A stretch of DNA of 64,000 bases from Kitasatospora sp. MAA19 (GTDB lineage Bacteria > Actinomycetota > Actinomycetes > Streptomycetales > Streptomycetaceae), in NCBI RefSeq assembly GCF_029894125.1, contig NZ_JARXYZ010000019.1, positions 62,001 through 126,000 of the forward strand, read 5' to 3'. This document shows positions 44,967-53,241 of the stretch, one piece after another (position 1 is the first letter of the stretch; each line of letters starts with the position of its first letter). Below the pieces are notes generated by a model. It did no database searches. It worked only from the letters and a program-made list of their open reading frames with translations, and was not told the DNA's origin. A program made the position numbers and the translations under genes.

Positions 44967-45043
44967 GCGTGGGCTCCTCTTGGTGAATGCTCGACGGCTG
45001 TTCGTGCGTCCTGGCACCTGCGGGGCGGACCCGCCGACGGCGC

Positions 45044-45319
45044 TCAGCCGTAGACGATCCGGCGCAGCTGGCGGGCCGAGAGCCCGGGCGCCGCGACGCG
45101 GCGGGCGGGGAGTTCCTCGGCGAGCCGGGCGAAGATCCGTTCGTTCGTCAGTCCGCGTGCCTGGAGCTCGCCGTGGCGGCGGCGGACGTACTCCTCGGTG
45201 GTCTCGGAGAAGTACGCCAGCACCTCTGCCACGACCCGCGCCGCCTCCCGGGGCCCGAGCGGGCTGGTCCGGGTGAGGTGGGCGAGGAGGTCGTCGTGAG
45301 GGTGGGGTGAGCTCGGCAC
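45044..45319 (-). CDS. Small conserved hypothetical protein upstream of glmS
   Basis: 91-residue helical, soluble protein. The visible pattern is HLTRTSPLGPREAARVVAEV, then YVRRRHGELQARGLTNERIF and a basic end LSARQLRRIVYG. It lies 77 bases upstream of glmS on the same strand and may be co-transcribed. The GTG start at 45319 has only a weak ribosome site. No function is assigned. Confidence 0.6.
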   Translation of the reverse strand: MPSSPHPHDDLLAHLTRTSPLGPREAARVVAEVLAYFSETTEEYVRRRHGELQARGLTNERIFARLAEELPARRVAAPGLSARQLRRIVYG

Positions 45320-45362
45320 GAGACAGGAGCCTAGGCCGCATCGGCCGCCGGACTCAAAGATC

Positions 45363-45380
45363 CTGCCCGGATTCGGGCAG
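45363..45380. promoter_or_regulatory. Small hairpin in the asnB-glmS divergent gap
   Basis: CTGCCCG (45363-45369) pairs with CGGGCAG (45374-45380) around GATT, followed by ACTTTACGACTTT. It may be an operator or a weak terminator. Confidence 0.35.
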
Positions 45381-45488
45381 ACTTTACGACTTTCAGTTCA
45401 CACGATCAGCCACTCGCGCCTCCCCGACCTCTCGCGCCCCCTTCCCGCCGCACCCTTGTAGCCGCGCCCCTCCACACGTAGCGTGACT

Positions 45489-45507
45489 TTCCGCATACGT
45501 AGCGGAA
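45489..45507 (+). promoter_or_regulatory. Inverted repeat in the asnB leader
   Basis: TTCCGC (45489-45494) and GCGGAA (45502-45507) flank ATACGTA. A related CACGTAGCGT lies 15 bases upstream. The repeat lies 5 bases before the GGAGG ribosome site and could bind a repressor or sequester the site. Confidence 0.4.
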
Positions 45508-45523
45508 GACCGGAGGCTTGCTG

Positions 45524-47374
45524 ATGTGCGGGATCACCGGATGGGTCGCCTACGACCGCGACCTCACCGCCGAACGCGCCGTCCTCGACGCGATGACGGC
45601 CACCCAGATCTGCCGCGGCCCGGACGCCGGCGGCGTCCACCTGGAGCAACACGCCGCCCTCGGCCACCGCCGCCTCGCGGTGATCGACGTCAAGGGCGGC
45701 GTCCAGCCGATGACCGTCGAACACGACGGCCGGCTGCTGGCCGCGCTCACCTACAGCGGCGAGGTCTACAACCACCGCGAGCTGCGCGCGGAACTGGAGG
45801 CGGTCGGCCACCGCTTCCGCACCCGCAGCGACACCGAGGTCGTCCTGCACGCCTACCTGGAGTGGGGCGAGCAGCTGGCCGAGCGGCTGAACGGCATGTT
45901 CGCCTTCGCGATCTGGGACGCCCGCAGCGAGGAGCTGCTGCTGGTCCGCGACCGGATGGGCGTCAAGCCCCTGCACTACCACCCCACCCCGGACGGCGTG
46001 ATCTTCGGCTCCGAGGTGAAGGCCATCCTCGCCCACCCCGCGGTGCGCCCGGTGGTCGACCTGGACGGGCTGCGCGAACTGTTCTCCTACAGCCGTACCC
46101 CGGGGGTCACCCCCTACCGGGGCATCGCCGAGGTCCGGCCCGGGCACGTCGTCCGGGTCCGCCGCGAGGGCCTGTCGATGCGCCGCTACTGGGCGCTGGA
46201 GGCGCGCGAGCACACCGACACCCTGGAGGCCACCGTCGCCACCGTCCGGGCCCTGCTGGAGGACATCGTCCACCGCCAGCTCGACGCGGACGTCCCGCTC
46301 TGCTCCCTGCTCTCCGGCGGCCTGGACTCCAGCGCCGTCACCGCCCTCGCCGCCCGGGTGCTGCGCGACGCGGGCGCCGGTCCGGTGCGCTCCTTCGCCG
46401 TCGACTTCACCGGCCAGAGCGAGAACTTCCACGCCGACGCGGTCCGGCCGACCCAGGACGGCCCGTACGCCCGGCTGCTCGCCGAGCACGTCGGCGCCGA
46501 CCACACCGTGATCGAACTGGACTCCGCCGAGCTCGGCGACCTCGCCCAGCGCGCCACCGTCCTGCGCGCCCGGGACCTGCCCGGCGGTATCGGCGACATG
46601 GACATCTCGCTGCTGCTGCTCTTCCGGGGCGTGCGCCGCCAGTCCACCGTCGCCCTGTCGGGCGAGTCCGCGGACGAGCTGTTCGGCGGCTACCGCTGGT
46701 TCCACGACCCGCGGGCGATCGCCGCCGACGACTTCCCCTGGGCGGTCTCGCTGACCGGCATCGGCGGCGAGGGCGCCGGCCCACGGGAACAGATCCTCGA
46801 CGCCGGCCTGCTCGGCAGGCTCGACCTGGCGGGCTACCGGCGGGCCCGCTACCACGAGGCGCTCGCCGAAGTCCCGCACCTGCCGGACGCCGACCCGCTG
46901 GAACGGCGGATGCGCGAGATCTCGTACCTCCACCTGACCCGCTTCGTCTGCATCCTGCTCGACCGCAAGGACCGGATGAGCATGGCCAACGGCCTGGAGG
47001 TGCGGGTGCCGTTCTGCGACCACCGGCTGGTCCAGTACGTCTTCAACACCCCGTGGGCGATGAAGCACTTCGACGGCCGGGAGAAGAGCCTGCTGCGCGC
47101 CGCCGTCCGGGACATGCTGCCGGACGCCGTCGCCGACCGGGTGAAGAGCCCGTACCCGGTCACCGCGGACCCGCACTACCCGGCGCTGCTGCAGGCCGAA
47201 CTCGCCCAGCTCGCCGCCCAGCGGACGTCCCCGGCGCTCGACCTGCTCGACCGGCGGCGCCTGGCCGACGCGCTCTCCCCGGACACCGACCCGCAGTCCG
47301 TCCGGCTGGCCGTCGACCTCGCGCTCGACCTGGACACCTGGCTGACGGAGTACCAGGTGACGCTGGATCTCTGA
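45524..47374 (+). CDS. asnB: Asparagine synthase (glutamine-hydrolysing)
   Basis: 616-residue enzyme producing asparagine from aspartate, ATP and glutamine. The N-terminal Ntn domain begins MCGITGW with nucleophile Cys, so the ATG at 45524 must be the start, and GGAGG lies 7 bases before it. The synthetase domain has the ATP loop SLLSGGLDSS near 261-270 and later SGESADELFGGYRW. An insert-like segment with SENFHADAVRPTQDGPYARL is normal for the actinobacterial type. Divergent from the glmS unit. Confidence 0.93.
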   Translation: MCGITGWVAYDRDLTAERAVLDAMTATQICRGPDAGGVHLEQHAALGHRRLAVIDVKGGVQPMTVEHDGRLLAALTYSGEVYNHRELRAELEAVGHRFRTRSDTEVVLHAYLEWGEQLAERLNGMFAFAIWDARSEELLLVRDRMGVKPLHYHPTPDGVIFGSEVKAILAHPAVRPVVDLDGLRELFSYSRTPGVTPYRGIAEVRPGHVVRVRREGLSMRRYWALEAREHTDTLEATVATVRALLEDIVHRQLDADVPLCSLLSGGLDSSAVTALAARVLRDAGAGPVRSFAVDFTGQSENFHADAVRPTQDGPYARLLAEHVGADHTVIELDSAELGDLAQRATVLRARDLPGGIGDMDISLLLLFRGVRRQSTVALSGESADELFGGYRWFHDPRAIAADDFPWAVSLTGIGGEGAGPREQILDAGLLGRLDLAGYRRARYHEALAEVPHLPDADPLERRMREISYLHLTRFVCILLDRKDRMSMANGLEVRVPFCDHRLVQYVFNTPWAMKHFDGREKSLLRAAVRDMLPDAVADRVKSPYPVTADPHYPALLQAELAQLAAQRTSPALDLLDRRRLADALSPDTDPQSVRLAVDLALDLDTWLTEYQVTLDL

Positions 47375-47596
47375 CGGTCGCCCCGGTACTTCGCGGCACT
47401 CCCCGGACGGCGCGGCGGCCCGGCGCCGCTACGCCGTTCGGGTGATCTTCCGGAACCAACCCGCCGCGCCCGGGCGTCGGACCGTGCGATAGCGTCGCCG
47501 ACACCTCCCGAATGGCGGGCGAAAACGCGGATTCCCGCCACCGTCCCGTCAGGATGGGAGCGAACCGTCCACCTCGATCCGCCGGGGGATCACCTC

Positions 47597-48709
47597 ATGC
47601 AGCCGCGACTATTCGCGATTCTCACCGCCCTGCTCCTGGGCGTCCTGGGCCTCGGGTCGGTCGCCGTCACCGACTGGTCGCCCGCGGCCACCGCGGCGAC
47701 GACCCCGGCCGGCGCCGCGACCACCGGCGCCGCCCCCGCCGTCGCGCCGGCGGCCGCGGGCGCCACCCCGACCGGCGACCCGGCGGTGTGGACCCGCTCG
47801 ACGCTGCGCAACAAGCTGATGGCCGAGATGGACGCCACCGACCCCGGCGTCGCGCTCGCCGACCTCGACAGGATCACCAAGGAGAAGCCGTACACCGTGC
47901 GCTTCTGCCACCCGATCGCGCACGAGCTCGGCCACGCGGCGGTCAAGCGCTTCAACGAGGACTTCCAGAAGGTCATCTCCTTCCCCCACGAGACCTGCGC
48001 GGCCGGCTACCTGCACGGCGCGGTCGAGGAGATGCTCAACGCCTCCGCCCAGCCCGAGGTGGACCTGCTCAAGCTCTGCGCGCCCAAGAACGCCGGCCCG
48101 TGCATCCACGGCGTCGGCCACGGCACCATGTTCGTCGCCAAGCAGGACGTCGCCAAGGCGCGCGAGCTGTGCAACAAGTTCCCCAGCGACCAGAACCGGA
48201 TCCGCTGCTCCGAGGGGCTGTTCATGCAGCTCTTCGGCCCGGACGAGGAGGACGAGAAGGCCAAGGCGAACCTGCCCGCCGACAAGCTCGCCCAGGACCC
48301 GCTGTACCCGTGCAAGGACCAGCCGTCCCTGTTCCAGTCCGCGTGCTACTTCTACGCCCCGACCTTCTACCTCTCCTCGCACGACTACCCGAACCACCCC
48401 GAGGTCTACGCCGACGCCCTCAAGTGGTGCCTCAACGGCAAGGCCAACGGCGGGGCGGTCGACTGCAGCCGCGGCGTCGGCTCCCGGACGATGAAGTACA
48501 ACCTCGACCGCGAGGACTGGGCCGCCCAGCAGTGCGCCACCGCCGCCGACGGCTGGCAGCGCAAGGCCTGTGCCGAGGGCCTGGTCAGCTACTACACGGT
48601 CAACTACACCGACGGCGGCGCGGCCGGGCGGCTCTGCGCCAAGATCGGCAACAAGGAGATGCAGGGCTACTGCCGCTCCGCCAGTGGCCTGTCCAGCTCG
48701 CTGGACTGA
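47597..48709 (+). CDS. Secreted cysteine-repeat protein, unknown family
   Basis: 370-residue exported protein: signal peptide (about 1-26), Ala/Thr/Pro linker to about 60, then a mature domain with 14 cysteines. Six pairs spaced 8-12 residues (161/169, 192/204, 239/250, 278/290, 313/325, 347/359) recur every 30-45 residues, the second Cys often followed by xxGh, as in CSEGLF, CSRGVG and CAEGLV. Two earlier units carry CHPIAHELGHA and CAAGYLHG. This looks like a disulfide-linked helical repeat. HELGH fits HExxH, but metal binding is unproven. GGGGGAT precedes the ATG. Confidence 0.7.
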   Translation: MQPRLFAILTALLLGVLGLGSVAVTDWSPAATAATTPAGAATTGAAPAVAPAAAGATPTGDPAVWTRSTLRNKLMAEMDATDPGVALADLDRITKEKPYTVRFCHPIAHELGHAAVKRFNEDFQKVISFPHETCAAGYLHGAVEEMLNASAQPEVDLLKLCAPKNAGPCIHGVGHGTMFVAKQDVAKARELCNKFPSDQNRIRCSEGLFMQLFGPDEEDEKAKANLPADKLAQDPLYPCKDQPSLFQSACYFYAPTFYLSSHDYPNHPEVYADALKWCLNGKANGGAVDCSRGVGSRTMKYNLDREDWAAQQCATAADGWQRKACAEGLVSYYTVNYTDGGAAGRLCAKIGNKEMQGYCRSASGLSSSLD

Positions 48710-48770
48710 CCCGGCCGTCCGACCCGGACTGCTCACCGTCCGACCCGGACCGAGCCGCCGTCTCACCTGG

Positions 48771-48798
48771 AGGGCCCGCGCCGCACGGCGCGGGCCCT
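48771..48798. terminator. 12-bp hairpin terminator
   Basis: AGGGCCCGCGCC (48771-48782) pairs with GGCGCGGGCCCT (48787-48798), loop GCAC, between the secreted protein gene and the decarboxylase. Confidence 0.8.
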
Positions 48799-48870
48799 CT
48801 CCGTAGGATCGGGCGGATCAGGGTGCGCCGAGGACGCCGCGCCTCCCCCGCCCCCTGGAGAACCGCCTTC

Positions 48871-50295
48871 ATGACCACCGAGGACTTCCGCGCCGCCGCG
48901 CACACCGCCGCCGACCTCGTCTCCGACTACCTCGCCGAACTGCCCGGGCGCCCGGTCTGGCAGCCGATGGACGCCGCCGCCCGCAACGCCCTGCTCGACG
49001 CGCCGCTGCCCGCCGACGGCCGCCCGCTCGCCGACCTCCTCACCGCCATCGGGCGGGACGTCCTGCCCCACCCGATGGGCAACGGCCACCCCCGCTTCTT
49101 CGGCTGGGTCAACTCCGCCCCCGCCCCCGCCGGAGTCCTCGCCACCCTCGCCGCCTCCGCGATGAACCCCAGCTCGGCCGGCGGCGACCACGCCGATGTC
49201 CACCTGGAGCGCGCCGTGGTCCGCTGGATCGCCGAACTGGTGGGCTTCCCGCACCCGGCCGGCGGCGGGCTGCTCACCTCCGGCACCTCGATGGCCACCA
49301 TCGTCTGCCTGGCCGCCGCCCGGAACCGCGCCGCCCGCCGGGCCGGGTGGGACGTCCGCGAGGACGGCCTGGCCGGCCTGCCGCCGCTGGTCGGCTACGT
49401 CACCGGTGAGACCCACTCCTGCGTCCGCAAGGCCGTCGAGCTCCTCGGCCTCGGCAGCCGGCACCTGCGCACCGTCGCCACCGGCCCCGACGGACGCCTC
49501 GACCCCGCCGGGCTGCGGGCCGCCGTCGAGCGCGACCGGGCCGCCGGACTGCTGCCCTTCCTGGTCGTCGCCTCGGCCGGCACCGTCGGCACCGGCACGG
49601 TCGACGACTTCGGCCCGATCGCCGACCTCTGCGCCGAGCAGCGCCTGTGGCTGCACGTCGACGGCGCGTACGGGGCCTTCGGCGTCCTCGACCCGGCCAT
49701 CGCCCACCGCTACGCGGGTCTGGAGCGCGCCGACTCCCTCGCCCTCGACCCGCACAAGTGGCTGGGCGTCCCGGTCGACTGCGGCTGCGCGCTGGTGCGC
49801 GACACCGAGGAGCTGCGCGGCACCTTCAGCCTCGTCCCGTCCTACCTGCGCGACGAGGCGGCCGGCGCGCTCGGCTGGTTCTCCGAGTACGGCACCGAGC
49901 AGACCCGCCCGTTCCGCGCGCTCAAGGTCTGGGCCACCATCGCCCACAAGGGCCGCGACGGCATCGCCCGCGACATCGCCCGCTGCACCGCCCTGGCCCG
50001 CCGCCTCGGCGAACTGATCGAGGCCGACGCCGAGTTGGAGCTGCTGGCCGAGGTGCAGACCTCCATCGTCGCGTTCCGCCACCGCACCCCCGGGCACGAC
50101 GAGGCCGCCCTCGACGCCCTCAACCGCGAGCTCCCGGTCGCCGTCCAGCGGCGTGGCCGGGTCTTCGTCACCGGGGCTCGCCTCGGCGAGCGCGAGATGC
50201 TCCGGGCCTGCCTGCTCAACGCCGACACCACCGAGGCCGACCTGGAACTCCTGCTCGCCGAGGTCAAGGCGACGGCCGCGGAGCTGCAGCCGTAA
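48871..50295 (+). CDS. PLP-dependent amino acid decarboxylase (group II)
   Basis: 474-residue decarboxylase of the aromatic-L-amino-acid/glutamate decarboxylase family. The PLP lysine is Lys296 in LALDPHKWLGVP. His182 in GETHSCVRKA and Asp264 in WLHVDGAYG are the expected cofactor contacts. An early motif is GNGHPRFFGWVNSAPAPAGV. Substrate (Trp, Tyr, Dopa or other) cannot be decided. GGAG lies 12 bases before the ATG. The next small gene follows after 76 bases. Confidence 0.88.
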   Translation: MTTEDFRAAAHTAADLVSDYLAELPGRPVWQPMDAAARNALLDAPLPADGRPLADLLTAIGRDVLPHPMGNGHPRFFGWVNSAPAPAGVLATLAASAMNPSSAGGDHADVHLERAVVRWIAELVGFPHPAGGGLLTSGTSMATIVCLAAARNRAARRAGWDVREDGLAGLPPLVGYVTGETHSCVRKAVELLGLGSRHLRTVATGPDGRLDPAGLRAAVERDRAAGLLPFLVVASAGTVGTGTVDDFGPIADLCAEQRLWLHVDGAYGAFGVLDPAIAHRYAGLERADSLALDPHKWLGVPVDCGCALVRDTEELRGTFSLVPSYLRDEAAGALGWFSEYGTEQTRPFRALKVWATIAHKGRDGIARDIARCTALARRLGELIEADAELELLAEVQTSIVAFRHRTPGHDEAALDALNRELPVAVQRRGRVFVTGARLGEREMLRACLLNADTTEADLELLLAEVKATAAELQP

Positions 50296-50371
50296 CGCGG
50301 GCCCGAAGACCTTAACCACCAGGTCACGGCGGGTTCGTGGAGCGGAAACACCGCACGGGCAAGGTGCTGTC

Positions 50372-50893
50372 ATGGAGCACACCGAGCACCCGGAGCACCA
50401 GACGCCGCAACCGACGCCCACCCTCCCCCGGGCCCGACGGCGCGGCGCCAGAACCCACCGCTGGCGCCGCGACTCCGTCGAACTCGCCGCCGTCTTCGTC
50501 TCGGTCACCGCGGCCGACCTGGTCGCCAAGATCGTCGTCAACGGCCCCGACGGCCCGGTGGTCCTCGCCGCCTCCGCCCTCGTCCTCCTCGCCACCGCCC
50601 TGTTCCACACCTGGTGGTCCCAGCGCCACCACCCCCACGCCCCCGCGCCGCCGACCACCCTGTGGCGCGTCCGCACCGCCGCCCGCAGCTCCCCCGCCGA
50701 CCTGGCCCGCGTCCACACCGCCCTCGCCGACCGGCACGTCGCCATCCTCTCCCTCCAGCCCCACCCCCTCCCCGACACCACCGTCGACGAGCTCTACCTC
50801 CGCGCGCCCCACACCCTCAGCCCCACCGACCTCACCGCCCTCCTCACCACCACCGGCCACCCCCTGCTCGACACCCCCACCCGCATCGGCTAG
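50372..50893 (+). CDS. Small membrane protein with ACT-like C-terminus
   Basis: 173-residue protein: basic His/Pro-rich N-terminus (residues 1-33), about two hydrophobic segments (37-55, 60-80; LVAKIVVNGPDGPVVLAASA), and a C-terminal beta-alpha segment VAILSLQPHPLPDTTVDELY then LTALLTTTGHPLL that resembles an ACT-type regulatory domain. No known family was recognised. A weak AAGG precedes the ATG. Confidence 0.55.
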   Translation: MEHTEHPEHQTPQPTPTLPRARRRGARTHRWRRDSVELAAVFVSVTAADLVAKIVVNGPDGPVVLAASALVLLATALFHTWWSQRHHPHAPAPPTTLWRVRTAARSSPADLARVHTALADRHVAILSLQPHPLPDTTVDELYLRAPHTLSPTDLTALLTTTGHPLLDTPTRIG

Positions 50894-50929
50894 GGCCTGT
50901 CCGGGGCGGTGGTGAGGCGGTAGGCGGGG

Positions 50930-51272
50930 AGGCCGCGACCGCGAGGAGGTAGACCCGGCCGGTCCAGCGGTGCACGGCGGGGGACCGGCGGCGCAGCGCG
51001 GTGGAGAACTGGAACGGGCCCACCAGCAGCGCCAGTGAGGCCGTCACGATGTGGACGTAGAAGGTGACCTGGACGGCCACCGGGCGCTCGGCGTAGGTGG
51101 CGGCCGGCCCGCCCTTCGACGCGGCGATGGGCAGGCCGGCCCTGGCGTAGGTCCCCACGGCGTAGGCGACGATCGTGAGCGAGGTCAGCAGGACGACGGT
51201 CCAGCGGACCCGCCCGCCCCTCCTGGTCGTCGCGACGGGGACGGTCGCGGTGTCGGCCGTGGTGCTGGTCAT
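50930..51272 (-). pseudogene. 3'-truncated DUF2306-type membrane protein
   Basis: About 115 minus-strand codons from ATG 51272 encode an N-terminal helix (VVLLTSLTIVAYAVGTYARA) and FYVHIVTASLALLVGPFQFS followed by HRWTGRVYLLAVAAS, as in DUF2306. Beyond about 50930 the frame leaves the family and runs antisense into the previous gene. Intact homologues are roughly twice as long, with further helices. The gene lost its 3' half, close to a copy of AGGGCCTGTCCGG (50892-50904). Confidence 0.7.
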
Positions 51273-51687
51273 CGGTGACCCCGATCGGCTGGAGGTGGGA
51301 CGGAATCACGTGCGCGGTGCGGCGTCGCGCGGGTCGGCCGACGGTCCGCCCGCAGCGCACACCACCACCCCGGAACGGGGGCCTGCCACCACGCCGTTCG
51401 AACCTCGGCCAGTCTGGCCGGGCACCCGGCCCCCGGGCCATGGGGGCGGTCCCCAGGACCGGGAGGGGGCTACCCCTACGGCCCGACACGGCGTCAACCG
51501 GCCGGCCTCCCAGCGCTCCGGCCCCGCCGCCGCCACCCCGGGCGCAGCGGGGCCCCAGGGTTCGTTACGCAGCCGATGGGCGGCCGTGACACGACCGGCC
51601 GGGGATCGCGACACGGGCCTCCTAACGTCGCTGACGACGCACCGGCCACCCCGGCCAGGCGGCGTCCATGACGAAGGAGAACACCGT
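51273..51687. other. Intergenic region, no gene seen
   Basis: 415 bases without a supported coding region. TAACGT at 51623-51628 could be a -10 element for the sorted-protein gene. Several G/C-rich short repeats are present but none forms a convincing operator. Confidence 0.45.
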
Positions 51688-52170
51688 ATGAGCAGGAGCC
51701 GTACCCACCGCTCCCCCGCCCGCCGCGTGCTGGCCGTCTGCGCCCTGACCGGGGGCGCGCTACTGACCGTCGTCACCGGCGGGCAGGCCTTCGCCGACGG
51801 GACCCCGACCGCCACGCCGAGCGCGGGTGCCGTCGTGTCGGCCACGCCGACCGCGGCGCCCAGCCCGGCCCAGCCCGCCCCGGCCGCCCCCTCGGTCGCG
51901 GGCAAGGACGCCGGTAGCGCCCCCGCGGCGAAGCCCGCCGTCGGCGGCACGCCCACGGCGAAGCCCGCCGCCGGTGACGGCGCCGGGGTCTCCAGTGACG
52001 GCAAGGCCCAGGTCCGGGAGGTGCCCAAGGGCGCGGCCCAGGCCGGGGACGGATCCGGCGAGACCGACAGCAACGGCCTGATGCTGGCCGGTGGCGGGGC
52101 CGTCGCGGCCGTCGGCGCCGGTGCGCTGGGCTTCGCGATGCTGCGCCGCCGCTCCGGTGCGCGCGGCTGA
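51688..52170 (+). CDS. Exported, probably sortase-anchored surface protein
   Basis: 160-residue protein: Sec signal peptide (cleaved near GQAFA-DG), then a Pro/Ala/Thr/Lys-rich low-complexity stalk, and at the C-terminus a sorting-signal-like end: VPKGAAQAGDGSGETDSNGL, a hydrophobic span (LMLAGGGAVAAVGAGALGFA) and a LRRRSG tail. There is no LPxTG; the nearest counterpart is the PKGAAQAG stretch. AAGGAG precedes the ATG. Its stop overlaps the class F sortase gene, so the sortase probably acts on it. Confidence 0.7.
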   Translation: MSRSRTHRSPARRVLAVCALTGGALLTVVTGGQAFADGTPTATPSAGAVVSATPTAAPSPAQPAPAAPSVAGKDAGSAPAAKPAVGGTPTAKPAAGDGAGVSSDGKAQVREVPKGAAQAGDGSGETDSNGLMLAGGGAVAAVGAGALGFAMLRRRSGARG

Positions 52171-53068
52171 CACCGGCCCCGAGTCCGCCGGGTACCCCGG
52201 CGCCGTTTCCCCGCCCCTGACCGGGCGGGGAGGCGGCGCCGGGGGCCCGGTGGGCACCGGGGCACCGGCGGGCGGCGGGCAGCCCGACAGCACACCCGGT
52301 GCCGACCGGCCGGCCCACCACGGCCTCCCGCGCGGTGGCCGCCGGGGGCGGCGCCGCAAGGCCGCCCCCGGCCCGGGCACGCTGCGCCGGACCGCCTTCG
52401 GTGCGGCGGGCCTGGCCTGCCTGGTGCTGGGCACCACCGTGGCACTGTCCGGCCAGCACACTCCGGTGGTGCGGGTCGAGCCCTCGGTGCACGGCAGTAC
52501 GGACAACCCGGCCGCCGCGCCCTCGGGAGGCCCCGGAACCACGGGAAGCACGGGGACCACCGGGAGCACCGGGAATCCGGCCGGCGCGCCGAAGCCCTTC
52601 GCCGCGTCAGCCCCGACCCGCCTCCTGATCCCAACCGCCGGGGTGGACGCCCCGGTGACCAACCTCGGGCTGAATCCCGACGGGACGGTCGAGGTGCCGG
52701 CCGCCGACCGGGCCGGCGAGGTCGGCTGGTACCGCAACGGGCCGACGCCCGGAGAGGCCGGCCCTGCCGTCCTCATCGGGCACTACGACACCGCGCACGG
52801 CCCGGCGGTCTTCCACGGCGTACCGAAGCTGCGGCCGGGCGACCTGATCCAGGTGCGGCGCGCGGACGGCAGCACCGTGGAATTCAAGGTCCGCACGCTG
52901 CTCCAGGCCGCCAAGGACCGCTTCCCGACCGAAACGGTCTACGGTGACACTCCCGAACCCACCCTCCGGCTGATCACCTGCGGCGGGCGGATCGGCTCGG
53001 ACGGGCACTGGACGGACAACATCATCGTCCTGGCGGACCTGGCCGGTCCGGGCGGCGCGACCGGCTGA
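52157..53068 (+). CDS. Class F sortase
   Basis: 303-residue membrane-anchored transpeptidase. The N-terminal 75 residues are Gly/Arg-rich; one helix lies near 80-98, a Gly/Thr-rich stalk runs to about 150, and the sortase domain covers 153-295. His209 is in VLIGHYDTAHGPAVFH and the nucleophile Cys275 in LRLITCGG. The catalytic Arg cannot be assigned with certainty; R278 and others are candidates. The GTG at 52157 overlaps the surface-protein gene by 14 bases. It likely attaches that protein to the wall. Confidence 0.85.
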   Translation: MRAADTGPESAGYPGAVSPPLTGRGGGAGGPVGTGAPAGGGQPDSTPGADRPAHHGLPRGGRRGRRRKAAPGPGTLRRTAFGAAGLACLVLGTTVALSGQHTPVVRVEPSVHGSTDNPAAAPSGGPGTTGSTGTTGSTGNPAGAPKPFAASAPTRLLIPTAGVDAPVTNLGLNPDGTVEVPAADRAGEVGWYRNGPTPGEAGPAVLIGHYDTAHGPAVFHGVPKLRPGDLIQVRRADGSTVEFKVRTLLQAAKDRFPTETVYGDTPEPTLRLITCGGRIGSDGHWTDNIIVLADLAGPGGATG

Positions 53069-53241
53069 AGCCGCCGCGCCGTCGGCCGTCCCGGCCGTCG
53101 CGCCGGTTCGACGGTCGAAACGGTCCGACGGCCGGGACGGCGGTACGGGAACCACCGACCGCCGTCCACGCGACCTACCACCGAGGCCGGTGCGGGGACG
53201 AACCGGCGCATCGCCGCAGACCAGGAGGACGAGCACCGACC

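Noticed and set aside
43125..45053. Long open frame antisense to glmS
   Set aside because: GlmS is unmistakable on the minus strand; the antisense product has no recognisable domain.
48871..50893. Biosynthetic gene cluster around the PLP decarboxylase
   Set aside because: No NRPS, PKS, terpene, RiPP or tailoring genes flank it; the neighbours are unrelated single genes.
52157..53068. Inactive sortase through loss of the catalytic arginine
   Set aside because: I could not place the expected Arg with confidence from memory of the family, and several arginines lie near Cys275, so the claim is not made.
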